Below, piece by piece: positions 33,881 through 43,233 of a stretch of 64,000 nucleotides of DNA. This DNA is from Spirulina sp034932185 (GTDB lineage Bacteria; Cyanobacteriota; Cyanobacteriia; Cyanobacteriales; Spirulinaceae): assembly GCF_034932185.1 (NCBI RefSeq), contig NZ_JAYGHW010000093.1:31858-95857 (forward strand), in the 5' to 3' direction. The notes below the pieces were generated by a model. It did no database searches, was not told the origin of the DNA, and saw only the letters and a program-made list of their open reading frames with translations. Made by a program: the position numbers and the translations under genes. Position 1 is the stretch's first letter. Each line of letters begins with the position of its first letter.

Positions 33881-35419
33881 ATGGCCGAGTTTACTGCTTT
33901 CCCGTTACCCGATACTGCGGATATTTTGATTGTGGATGACACGCCCCACAATCTACGGTTACTCTCATCCATGCTGATGCGCAAAGGGTATAAGGTTCGT
34001 AGCGTCCTCAGTGGTGAGATGGCCCTCAAGGCTTCCCAGGTCTCGCCGCCGGATTTGGTGCTGTTGGATATTAATATGCCCCGGATGGATGGTTATGAGG
34101 TGTGTCAACGCCTCAAGGATAGCGATGTCACCCGCCATATTCCGGTGATTTTTATTAGCGCCCTTAGTGATGTGGTGGATAAGGTGAAGGCTTTCGGGGT
34201 GGGGGCGGCGGATTATATTTCTAAGCCTTTTCAGTTTGCGGAAGTGCTGGTGCGGGTGGAGCATCAGTTGCATTTGCTCTATTTGCGCCGGGCGTTGGAG
34301 GATCAAAACCAACGGTTAGAGCAGGAAATCCGCGATCGCATCCTGATCGAGAAAGCCCTCCAAGCCTCAGAGGCGGAATTGATGGCCCTATTTGCCGCCA
34401 TGAATGACATGATCTTGGTGTTCAACGGGGAAGGGGTCTGTCAAAAGGTAGCCCCCACGAAGTTTAACCATGCCCGCTTCACCGCCAATCACGATGCAAA
34501 CCCCTATTCGTTGGCGGATTTTGTCAACCCGGATCAGGTGGATGAATACCTCGCAACGATTCAGACGGTGTTACACAATCAGCAAACCACAACGATTGAA
34601 TACGCTTTTGATTCTGCCAACTTACCCCTAAATCCCAATCAGACAACGGATTCAGAGGAGCCTTTAGAGGAACATACCCGTTGGTTTTCTGCCAACATTT
34701 CCCCCCTTTCCCAGGATTTAGTGATTTGGGTAGCGCGGGATATCACCGCCAGTAAGGAGGCAGAAGTGGCCCTCCGGGATGAACAGGCTCGCTCTGAGCA
34801 ACTTCTGCTCAACATTCTCCCCGCTCCCATCGCCCAACGACTCAAGAACCAGACCAATACCATCGCCGATAGTTTTGACAATGTGACGGTGGTTTTTGCG
34901 GATTTGGTCAATTTCACCCAACTTTCGACGGAACTGTCTTCAACGGAGTTGGTGGAAATCCTCAATACGATCTTTTCGGAGTTCGACTATCTCGCGGCTC
35001 GCCATGGTTTGGAGAAAATCAAAACCATTGGGGATGCCTATATGGCGGTGGCGGGGCTGCCTAATCCCTGCGATGACCATGCGGCGCGGGTGGCACGGAT
35101 GTCCTTGGATTTGCTGGATTATGTGGCTCAGTTTAATGGGGAAACGGGCCAAGATTTTGCGCTGCGCATTGGCATCAATACGGGGCCGGTGGTGGCGGGG
35201 GTGATTGGCGTGACGAAGTTTGGTTATGACCTTTGGGGGGATACGGTGAATGTGGCCTCACGGATGGAGTCCCAAGGGCAGGCGGGTCAAATTCAAGTCA
35301 CCCAAGCCACCTATGAGCAACTTTGCCATGAGTTCCATTTAGAGTCTCGGGGGGAAATTGCGGTGAAGGGGAAGGGGAAGATGAATACCTATTGGCTGAG
35401 GCGATCGCCCACTGCCTAA
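33881..35419 (+). CDS. Response regulator-adenylate cyclase (class III)
   Basis: 512 residues from ATG 33881 (a TTG just upstream is an alternative). The order is receiver domain (IVDDTPHNLRLLSSMLMRKG, Asp63 in VLLDINMPRMDG), coiled coil, a PAS-like domain (about 165-290), a short coiled coil, and a class III nucleotide cyclase catalytic domain from about 310. Metal Asp is in VVFADLVNFTQL and the second in TIGDAYMAVAGLP. Substrate positions have Lys (KIKTIGDAY) and Asp (YDLWGDTVNVASRM), which predicts ATP, hence cAMP. Phosphorylation by a partner kinase probably controls it; a cAMP receptor site lies upstream. Guanylate cyclase is unlikely. Confidence 0.9.
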   Translation: MAEFTAFPLPDTADILIVDDTPHNLRLLSSMLMRKGYKVRSVLSGEMALKASQVSPPDLVLLDINMPRMDGYEVCQRLKDSDVTRHIPVIFISALSDVVDKVKAFGVGAADYISKPFQFAEVLVRVEHQLHLLYLRRALEDQNQRLEQEIRDRILIEKALQASEAELMALFAAMNDMILVFNGEGVCQKVAPTKFNHARFTANHDANPYSLADFVNPDQVDEYLATIQTVLHNQQTTTIEYAFDSANLPLNPNQTTDSEEPLEEHTRWFSANISPLSQDLVIWVARDITASKEAEVALRDEQARSEQLLLNILPAPIAQRLKNQTNTIADSFDNVTVVFADLVNFTQLSTELSSTELVEILNTIFSEFDYLAARHGLEKIKTIGDAYMAVAGLPNPCDDHAARVARMSLDLLDYVAQFNGETGQDFALRIGINTGPVVAGVIGVTKFGYDLWGDTVNVASRMESQGQAGQIQVTQATYEQLCHEFHLESRGEIAVKGKGKMNTYWLRRSPTA

Positions 35420-35486
35420 TCCTCCTTATTACAAGGGGGTCGGCGAAGCGGGATCCCCCCTGCCCCCCTTAAAAAGGGGGGTTCAA

Positions 35487-35667
35487 GAAAACTACCCCCT
35501 TGAAAAGGGGGGTTTAAGAAAACTACCCCCTTGAAAAGGGGGGTTTAAGAAAACTACCCCCTTGAAAAGGGGGGTTTAAGAAAACTACCCCCTTGAAAAG
35601 GGGGGTTTAAGAAAACTACCCCCTTGAAAAGGAGGGTTTAAGAAAACTACCCCCTTGAAAAGGGGGT
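35487..35667. repeat. Six tandem copies of a 31-bp repeat
   Basis: The unit begins GAAAACTACCCCCTTGAAAA and ends GGGGGGTTTAA. It occurs six times in a row from 35487, the last copy cut short by GTCGGCG. Each copy contains the hairpin CCCCCTTGAAAAGGGGG. The preceding DNA (35430-35486) has related G-run sequence AAGGGGGTCGGCGAAGCGGG, which is repeated after the array (35660-35680) as AGGGGGTCGGCGTAGCCGGG. Confidence 0.9.
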
Positions 35668-35764
35668 CGGCGTAGCCGGGGGGATCGAGGGAAGAGAGGC
35701 AAACAATTTTTGTGCCTCCGGCAGGCTTATGCCAACGGCCCTGAAAATTCTTCCCTCTCCCCAC

Positions 35765-38700
35765 TCAAATTTCCAAAAACTGTTGTGCCGCTTCGATGAT
35801 CGGCTCCATATCGAAATTGTCGTTATGGTATTGGAGGATTTTTTGCAACGTTGCCTGCTCCGGGGGAATCTGGGCAATGAGTTGGTTGACTTGGGTGTCA
35901 TAGCAGAGGATTGCCGCTTGGTAGAGGGCTTCGATCCAATCCTTGGGCATGACCTCCAAGTCTGTGGCCTTGAGGGTGCTGGGGGGAGGGGTGGCAATAT
36001 CGGGGGTTATGGTTTCGTATTCGTAGGTTAGCCCCAGAACATCCGCTAGTTTTTCAAACAGTTCCTCCTCTGGACAGGGCTTGCTGAGGAATTGATCACA
36101 ACCCGCTTCGATCGCCTCGTTGCGGTCTTGGGGGAAAACACTGGCGGTGAGGGCAATGATCGGGGTGTAGCTTTGCTTGGCGCTCTCCTGTTCCCGAATG
36201 TGGCGGGTGGCGGTAAATCCATCGATTTCGGGCATTTGCAGATCCATGAGGATCACATCGGGCTGCTGGGTTTGCCATTGGGCGATCGCCTCCTCCCCCG
36301 TCCTCGCCTCAATCACCACAAACCCCACCAACCCCAACAACTGCACCAAAAACAACCGATTCGCCTCATGATCATCCGCCACCAACACCTTCACCGACGG
36401 TTGGCCTGGAGCTAAAGCCACTACCCGCTGATTCACCGAAAAAATCTCCACCGGAGCCAGTTCTGTGGCCACCATCGGCAGCATCACACAAAACGTACTG
36501 CCTTGACCGGGGGTACTGGCGAGGGTGATTGTTCCTTGGAGCAACTCGACAAACCGTTGGGTAATCGTCAACCCTAGGCCAGTGCCGTCGGGGTTCATTG
36601 TCCCCGCTTGAGTTTGTTCAAAGGCTTCAAAAATGCGTTCTTGATCCATCGGATCAATTCCTATACCAGTATCTTCTACACAAAAACGAATCCCATCGGG
36701 ATTATTCAGCGTCGGTTGACGAGTCACCGCCAACCTTACCCTTCCGTGATCCGTGAATTTAATCGCATTGCCCACCAAATTCACCAAAATTTGTCGCACC
36801 TTACCCCCATCGGTCAGCACAAAAGGCGGCAAATCTGGGGCAAGCTCAACGCTGAAGCTAATCCCTTTACTAATCGCCCGTTGATAAAGCAATCCATAAA
36901 CCGAATCCACCAAATTGGGCAAATCAATGGGCTGAATATCCACCGTTAACCGGCCCGCTTCAATTTTCGAGAGGTCTAAAATATCGTTAATTAAGGCTAA
37001 AAGATGATCGCCACTGCGCAAAATCGTTTGTAAATTGGTAAAGTTTTGGGGGTCAAGATTGCCATCTCGCTCCATCACTTGGGCAAAGCCTAAAATGGCA
37101 TTGAGGGGCGTGCGCAATTCGTGGCTCATATTGGCCAGAAAACTACTTTTGGCGACGTTGGCCGCCTCCGCTGCTTCCTTAGCCTGTTTTAGCTCCAGTT
37201 CAAACCGTTTCTGTTGGGTGACATCCCGGACAATCACTAAGGCCTGATCATCGAGAATGGGGACAATTCGCGCCTCTTGATAACGCAGTTCTTCCGCAAT
37301 CTCTAGGGTATATTCATAGGCTTGGACTTCTCCGGTATCGAGGGCTTGGGCCACTAATTGCAGCCGTTGCTCGGCCACCTTCGGGGGGAGGGAATCGCGG
37401 ATATTGCCACCGATGGCGATCGAATTGGGATTGTACAGGGCGTTGATATCATGGGCAAAAATATTCAACCGCTGCCCCTGACGATTCACTTGGATCAAAA
37501 TATCGGGGATGGCTTGGAGGAGAGCGCGGTTGGTGGCTTCACTGCGCCGCAGCGATTCTTCCATCGCTTTGCGGGCGGTGAGATCCCGCACGACAATCAA
37601 GACTTCATTGTGGCGCAGGGGGACAATGCGCACTTCTCGCCACAGCTTTTGATCGCCAAATTCGAGGGGATATTCATAATGCTGCATTTCCTTTGTGGCT
37701 AAGGCTTGTTGGGTTGCAGCTAATTGCTGGGCTGCGGCTGCTGGTGGGAGGATTTCTCGTAGATTGTGGCCAATCATCTCCTGGGCGGGTTTAATGCCGT
37801 GGAAATAGTCAGCACAATGAACTTCAAGACAACAGCCATCTTGACGCATCCGAATCAGGAGATCCGGGAGGGCTTCAATGATGGCGCGGGTTTTGGCTTC
37901 ACTGTCCTGGAGGGCTAATTCTGCTTGTTTGCGATCGCTAATATCCCGAATAATCAACAACACCCGGTCTTTGCGGTAGGGAATCACCCGCACCTCTTCG
38001 TATTGCACCCGATCGCCGATGGTAAATTCCTGCTCAAACTGCTGAACTGTTTGGGTCTCTAGGGCGTGATGAATGCCATCAAGATGTTTTTGAGCAATGG
38101 CGGGGGGCAAAGTCTCTAGGACGGTTGTTTGTACCAATTCCTGATCGGAAATATGGGAAACTAAATCTAACGTGTAGGTGGAGCTAAACCGGCTGATATA
38201 GCGGCCATTGGCATCCATAAAGATCATTAAATCGGGGATGGCATCGAGCATCATTTGATTGCGGGTTTCGCTGTGGCGCAGGGCTAACTCCGTTTCTTTG
38301 CGATCGCCCACATCCATCGCCAAACCATGCCAATACACCGAGCCATCGGGCTGCGGATCCGGTGTGGCATTAACCAAATTCCAGATCATTTCCCCAGAGG
38401 GGAGAATCTGCCGCCACTCATGGCTAAAGGGGGTGAGATGGGTCGTTGCCTCGATCATTTTGCGCTCATATTCCGGTAAATCCTCCGGATGAATCCCCCC
38501 CACCAAAACCATCGGATCGGCGAGAATTGCCTCCGGCTTCATACCAAACATTCGCTCACAAGTGCTACTCACATAGACAAACCGCAGGCCCTCCCCGGTT
38601 TGGTGCATCGTGTAGATCATGCCGGGTAAATTGGCATTCAGGGCCTCCAGCCGCCGCCGGGTTTCCCCTAGCTCCGATTCAGCCTGCTTGATGTCCGTAA

Positions 38701-41242
38701 CATCAGTGAGGATGCCATGCCAAACCACAGAGCCATCGGCCTGTTGGTTGGGGTGCGATCGCCCCTGTAACCATTTGACGCGACCGCTAGGGGTACAGAT
38801 CCGATGTTGAAAATTCCAAGGTTCTAAGGTTTCCGCTGATCTGAGAATGGAAGCATATAAATCCGGGATATCTTCCGGGATGACTTGGCCGAAGAGCCGG
38901 TTAGCATTCTCATAAACTGCTTCCGCACAGATCTCATAGATCTGCTCCACCCCGCGACTGACAAAGGAAAGATAATGCTCACCATCGGGACAGCGGTGGT
39001 AGCGGTACACCATCCCCGGTACAGCGTCAGTAATATCGCGGATTTCCTGCTCCCGATTTTGGAGGGCCAATTCCATGCGCTTGCGATCGCTCACATCCAG
39101 CACTAAACCATGCCAATGAATCGAGCCATCCGGTTGCCGATGGGGGGTAGAATTGCCCATCAACCACACTATTTCACCGGAGGGCATCACATGTCGCCAT
39201 TCATAGCTGAAATGACTCAAATTCACCCTTGAGGCCACCACCCTTTCCCGATAGCCTGCAACATCATCGGGATGAATGTGGGCTAACAACACTGAACTAT
39301 CGGCTAAGACTTGTTCCTGTGTTACCCCAAACAGCGTTTCACAGCCAGCACTGGCGAAAAGAAAGCGAAACTCATCCCCAGTTTGGGCGAGGGTGTAGAG
39401 CATCCCCGGTATATTTTCCGTGAGGGACTGAAGCCGTCGCCGGGTTTCCTCTAGCTCTAATTCAGCCTGCTTAATTTCCGTGACATCGGCGATAATGCCA
39501 TGCCAAACTAGGGAACCATCGGGCTGATAGCTGGGTTGCGATCGCCCCTGTAACCATTTGACGCGACCGCTGGGGGTACGAATGCGGTGTTCTGAACTCC
39601 AAGGTTCTCCCCTTTGGGCTGAGGCCACAATAGAAGCTTGGAGAGCAGGAAGATCCTCTGGCAACACCATGGCAAACAAGCGGTTGACATCGGCACAGGC
39701 TTCCACCGCAGAGATCTCATAAATTTGCTCCACCCCTTGACTGATAAAGGACAAATAATCCGGCTCCTGCTCCCGGTAGTGATAACGGTAAACCACCCCT
39801 GGAATGGCATCGGTAATTTCCCGCATTTGTCGCTCACTGTTTTGGAGCGCCAGTTCCATGCGTTTGCGATCGCTAATATCCTGAACCTGCGTCACATAAT
39901 ACAAAGGTTGATGGCGATGATCCCGCACCAACGCCACATTTAACAACACCCAAATCACCTCCCCCATTTTGGTAATATAACGTTTTTCCAACTGATAACT
40001 ATTAATCACATCCCGAAACAACTGCTGGCGTTTTGTGTAATTAATCCGTCCATCTTCCGGGTGTGTCACATCAAAAAACGTTAATCTTTTTAACTCCTGG
40101 GCTGTATAACCCAACATCTCACAGAGTTTCGGATTCACCTGCAAAAACTGATTATTTAACCCCAGAATCGCCATGCCAATCCCGGCATTATCAAAAGCGC
40201 CCCGAAACCGCTCCTCCTTTTCAATCAACGACAACTCCTGCTGCTGTCGATAGATCACCCCCGCAAATAATTCCCCAATCATCCGCAGTGCATGAATCAC
40301 CTGCTCCGGCCAAGCTTGTTGCGACTGCACCAAATCAAAGCCCACAAACCCCACCCATTGCTCCTGCACCATCACCGGCACACAGATCAATGATTGAATC
40401 CCTTCCATTTGGAATTCCGCCCGCTCCGCCACCGCCACCGAGGGCAAATCCGCCACCGCCGGAATCAGCACGGTTTCTCCCGCCGCCAACTGGTTAAACA
40501 ACCAAGGCATGGCAATAATCGGCAAGTTTTGCAGCTGATCCCGATAGGACTGAATCCCCAGCCCACACCATTCATGGGAACAACAAACCTCCTGGCGGGT
40601 GGAGTCAACACGGAATACATAGCTCCGATCCACCCGGAAAAAACAACCAAACTTCGCTAATGCCTCATTAATCCCCTCATCAATGGCCACAAAGCTAGTA
40701 TTTAAAAATTGCGTGGACACTTCCGCAATTAATTTCTCTAAATTGACATGTTGTTGGAGCGCTGCTGTGCGCAACTGCACTTCCTGCTCCAGTTGCTCAT
40801 TAAGCTCCTCTAAAACAGAATTCACCTCATGGACATCTTGATTTTGAAAATACTGCTCCAGGGCAGACTTAACCATTTCAATTAAGCCCAAGCCGCTCCA
40901 AGGTTTGGGAATGTAGCGATATAAATTGGCATGATTAACCGCCCGGCCCACCGCGTCCGGCGTGGCTTGGCCCGTGAGCATCACCTTCAGCGTGCGGGGA
41001 GAATAGCGGTGAATTTCCGCCAGTAGCTCATCCCCCTTCAGGCCCGGCATTAACTGATCACTGATGATTAAGGGGATTTCCGTGGCGCTGGCCAACAGTT
41101 CGGTAATCAGTTCCAGGGCCTCCTCACCACTTTCGGCAATTTCCACCACATATTCATTACCCAGGGCCTGATGGAGGGAATCCCGCAGACTGGCTAATAC
41201 CAACTGCTCATCGTCTACACAAATAATGGTCGGCTTGCCCAT
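35765..41242 (-). CDS. Multisensor hybrid histidine kinase (REC-GAF-8 PAS-HK-REC)
   Basis: 1825 residues. Order: receiver (Asp62, LIISDQLMPG) about 1-125; GAF about 165-335; eight PAS domains about 345-1360; HisKA with FLANMSHELRTPLNAILGF about 1375-1440; HATPase_c (ending TGLGLTITQRFVELLQGTI) to 1605; receiver 2 (VILMDLQMPEIDG) about 1625-1745; short helical tail. PAS 2-3 and PAS 4-5 are near copies (GRVKWLQGRS twice), a tandem duplication of a two-PAS block. No membrane helix, so it is cytosolic. Last gene of a four-gene signalling cluster, 87 bp after the previous one. Ligand unknown. Confidence 0.9.
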   Translation of the reverse strand: MGKPTIICVDDEQLVLASLRDSLHQALGNEYVVEIAESGEEALELITELLASATEIPLIISDQLMPGLKGDELLAEIHRYSPRTLKVMLTGQATPDAVGRAVNHANLYRYIPKPWSGLGLIEMVKSALEQYFQNQDVHEVNSVLEELNEQLEQEVQLRTAALQQHVNLEKLIAEVSTQFLNTSFVAIDEGINEALAKFGCFFRVDRSYVFRVDSTRQEVCCSHEWCGLGIQSYRDQLQNLPIIAMPWLFNQLAAGETVLIPAVADLPSVAVAERAEFQMEGIQSLICVPVMVQEQWVGFVGFDLVQSQQAWPEQVIHALRMIGELFAGVIYRQQQELSLIEKEERFRGAFDNAGIGMAILGLNNQFLQVNPKLCEMLGYTAQELKRLTFFDVTHPEDGRINYTKRQQLFRDVINSYQLEKRYITKMGEVIWVLLNVALVRDHRHQPLYYVTQVQDISDRKRMELALQNSERQMREITDAIPGVVYRYHYREQEPDYLSFISQGVEQIYEISAVEACADVNRLFAMVLPEDLPALQASIVASAQRGEPWSSEHRIRTPSGRVKWLQGRSQPSYQPDGSLVWHGIIADVTEIKQAELELEETRRRLQSLTENIPGMLYTLAQTGDEFRFLFASAGCETLFGVTQEQVLADSSVLLAHIHPDDVAGYRERVVASRVNLSHFSYEWRHVMPSGEIVWLMGNSTPHRQPDGSIHWHGLVLDVSDRKRMELALQNREQEIRDITDAVPGMVYRYHRCPDGEHYLSFVSRGVEQIYEICAEAVYENANRLFGQVIPEDIPDLYASILRSAETLEPWNFQHRICTPSGRVKWLQGRSHPNQQADGSVVWHGILTDVTDIKQAESELGETRRRLEALNANLPGMIYTMHQTGEGLRFVYVSSTCERMFGMKPEAILADPMVLVGGIHPEDLPEYERKMIEATTHLTPFSHEWRQILPSGEMIWNLVNATPDPQPDGSVYWHGLAMDVGDRKETELALRHSETRNQMMLDAIPDLMIFMDANGRYISRFSSTYTLDLVSHISDQELVQTTVLETLPPAIAQKHLDGIHHALETQTVQQFEQEFTIGDRVQYEEVRVIPYRKDRVLLIIRDISDRKQAELALQDSEAKTRAIIEALPDLLIRMRQDGCCLEVHCADYFHGIKPAQEMIGHNLREILPPAAAAQQLAATQQALATKEMQHYEYPLEFGDQKLWREVRIVPLRHNEVLIVVRDLTARKAMEESLRRSEATNRALLQAIPDILIQVNRQGQRLNIFAHDINALYNPNSIAIGGNIRDSLPPKVAEQRLQLVAQALDTGEVQAYEYTLEIAEELRYQEARIVPILDDQALVIVRDVTQQKRFELELKQAKEAAEAANVAKSSFLANMSHELRTPLNAILGFAQVMERDGNLDPQNFTNLQTILRSGDHLLALINDILDLSKIEAGRLTVDIQPIDLPNLVDSVYGLLYQRAISKGISFSVELAPDLPPFVLTDGGKVRQILVNLVGNAIKFTDHGRVRLAVTRQPTLNNPDGIRFCVEDTGIGIDPMDQERIFEAFEQTQAGTMNPDGTGLGLTITQRFVELLQGTITLASTPGQGSTFCVMLPMVATELAPVEIFSVNQRVVALAPGQPSVKVLVADDHEANRLFLVQLLGLVGFVVIEARTGEEAIAQWQTQQPDVILMDLQMPEIDGFTATRHIREQESAKQSYTPIIALTASVFPQDRNEAIEAGCDQFLSKPCPEEELFEKLADVLGLTYEYETITPDIATPPPSTLKATDLEVMPKDWIEALYQAAILCYDTQVNQLIAQIPPEQATLQKILQYHNDNFDMEPIIEAAQQFLEI

Positions 41243-41329
41243 GGATTATCCTCAATTGTCAGTTTGCAATCATTTTGCGCATTGCCCCGCCCATGGATGG
41301 GGGGTGTGATGTAGGGGTAGAGCGGTCAA

Positions 41330-42841
41330 CTATTTAGGCTTTGGGGAAAGGGGCAATGTGACCATAAATGTTGTAAAACCGGGTTCACTCTCCACCTGAA
41401 TCTGGCCCCGATGACGTTCAATAATGCGCTGAACGATACTCAAACCCATACCACTCCCCTCCCCCACCGCTTTCGTTGTGAAGAACGGATCAAAAATTTT
41501 AAGGTGGAGTTCTGGGGGAATCCCACGGCCAGTATCCGTAAATTTAACGATAACATCGCTTTCAACCTGTTGAATCTGGATCGTAATTTCACCCTGACCA
41601 TCCATGGCATGAATGGCATTGTGAATTAAGTTTGTCCAAACCTGCGTCAGTTCGTCGGGATAACAGAAAATCAAGGGTACTTTATTGTAATCCTTCTTGA
41701 CCTCAATGCCTTGTTTCAGACTATTGTGATAAATCGTTAAAACTAGATCAATATTTTTACATAAGTCCGTCTCCGTCATTTCGCTGCTATTGCTTTGGCG
41801 GGCGTAGCTCTTGAGGGCGGAGACAATCTGGGTGGCTTTTTCTACTGCCAGTTGGATGCGTTTGCCGCTATTGCGTTGAATGGCCAGGGTATGGACGGTG
41901 TTAAGCACCAGATCGCAATCGGGGGAACGGAGCAGGGGCAGGAGGGGTTCAACCCCCTCGGTAATGCCGAGTAGAATCAACTTCATGGCTAATTCCTCTG
42001 CTTGCTCCAAACCGTAGTCCTGCAAGATTTGGGTTAACCGCCGCCGAGCTTTGCGTTCCTCGCGGGAAATGAGGACATCTTGATGATTTTGGGTGATGGT
42101 TAATAAATGTTGAAAATCTGCCCACCGTTCCTCGGAGAGGGTACGAAATAAGAGGGGTAAATCCGAGAGCGATCGCATCAACGCCGTATTTAAACTACCA
42201 ATGGAAGCCCGGATCGCCCCCATGGGGGTATTAATCTCATGGGCCACGCCGGCCACCAACTGCCCCAAGGCGGCCATTTTTTCCGACTGAATTAAACTTT
42301 CCTGGGCCATTTTGAGACTTTCTAAAGCCTTGGAAAGTTCCTGGGTGCGTTCCGCCACCCGCTGCTCTAGGGAGAGGTTTGCTTCCTCTAGGGCTTGGTT
42401 GAGTTTGCGCAATTCTTGATGTTGGGCAGCGAGTTTTTGCTCCTGCTGATAGGCATTGAGGGCTTCAATCACCGTCAGCTTTAAATCTTCCGATTCCCAG
42501 GGTTTGGCAATGTAGCGGTAGAGCTTGGCGTGTTGGATGGCGTGGGAAACGCCGTCAATGGTGGCTTGTCCCGTTAACATCACCTTGAGGGTTTGGGGGG
42601 AGATTTGATGAATTTTCGCCAGTAATTCATCGCCGCGCATATCCGGCATGATGTAGTCGGAAATAATCAGCGGTAGGGGGTAGCCTTCCTCCAATAATTC
42701 CGTCACCAATTCCAGGGCGCTATGGCCACCGTCTGCGAGTTCAATCATGAAGTCGCCCGCAAGGTTATTGCGTAACTCATCCCGGAGGCTTTCCAGGATG
42801 ATCCGTTCATCATCGACACAAATAATTGCCGGACGCTTCAT
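41330..42841 (-). CDS. Receiver-histidine kinase with extended dimerisation domain
   Basis: 503 residues. Receiver domain (IICVDDERIILESLRDELRN, Asp62 in IISDYIMPDM), then a coiled coil (about 130-190), the His box GVAHEINTPMGAIRAS (His201), and HATPase_c at the C-terminus (LTQVWTNLIHNAIHAMDGQ, GRGIPPELHLKIFDPFFTTK, GMGLSIVQRIIERH). Between the two dimerisation helices, residues about 212-328 form an extra helical insert also found in the kinase of the same cluster. Start ATG overlaps the stop of the receiver gene (ATGA, 4 bp). Input comes by phosphotransfer or through the receiver. Function not known. Confidence 0.88.
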   Translation of the reverse strand: MKRPAIICVDDERIILESLRDELRNNLAGDFMIELADGGHSALELVTELLEEGYPLPLIISDYIMPDMRGDELLAKIHQISPQTLKVMLTGQATIDGVSHAIQHAKLYRYIAKPWESEDLKLTVIEALNAYQQEQKLAAQHQELRKLNQALEEANLSLEQRVAERTQELSKALESLKMAQESLIQSEKMAALGQLVAGVAHEINTPMGAIRASIGSLNTALMRSLSDLPLLFRTLSEERWADFQHLLTITQNHQDVLISREERKARRRLTQILQDYGLEQAEELAMKLILLGITEGVEPLLPLLRSPDCDLVLNTVHTLAIQRNSGKRIQLAVEKATQIVSALKSYARQSNSSEMTETDLCKNIDLVLTIYHNSLKQGIEVKKDYNKVPLIFCYPDELTQVWTNLIHNAIHAMDGQGEITIQIQQVESDVIVKFTDTGRGIPPELHLKIFDPFFTTKAVGEGSGMGLSIVQRIIERHRGQIQVESEPGFTTFMVTLPLSPKPK

Positions 42842-43233
42842 AACTGTGCCAATCCTGATTGAATGGTGGTGATCAGTTCAATTTCTGACCAAGGTTTAAA
42901 TAGACATTTGTGTAAGTTGGCTTCATCCTGTACCCGTTGAATAGCGGCCTCATCGGCTTGGCCGGTGAGCATGATTTTGACGACATGGGGAAAGCGTTGA
43001 TGGACTTTGATCAGAAACTCATCCCCCTTCATACCGGGCATCAACCAATCGGAGACGATCAGGATAATATCGGTGCATTCCGCTTGGATTTCGTCAATCA
43101 CTTCGAGGGCATCGTCGGCATCTTGGGCAACTTCGTAGATGTAACATTCACCAAAGGCTTCCCGAAGCTGCGATCGCAGGCTTTCGAGGACAATGGGTTC
43201 ATCGTCAACACAGAGAATCACAGGCTTAGACAT
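42838..43233 (-). CDS. Single-domain response regulator
   Basis: 131 residues, one receiver domain only: VILCVDDEPIVLESLRSQLR, Asp62 in LIVSDWLMPGMKG, Thr in IMLTGQADE, Lys in KCLFKPWSEIEL. It closely resembles the N-terminal receivers of the two neighbouring kinases (same VDDExIxLxSLRxxLR and KPW), so the three probably arose by duplication. No output domain. Overlaps the kinase upstream by 8 bp and the kinase downstream by 4 bp, so they are co-translated. Confidence 0.9.
   Translation of the reverse strand: MSKPVILCVDDEPIVLESLRSQLREAFGECYIYEVAQDADDALEVIDEIQAECTDIILIVSDWLMPGMKGDEFLIKVHQRFPHVVKIMLTGQADEAAIQRVQDEANLHKCLFKPWSEIELITTIQSGLAQL

Noticed and set aside
35487..35667. 31-bp direct repeats as a CRISPR array
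   Set aside because: Repeats are directly abutting with no spacers and are hairpin G-run repeats; no cas gene is nearby.
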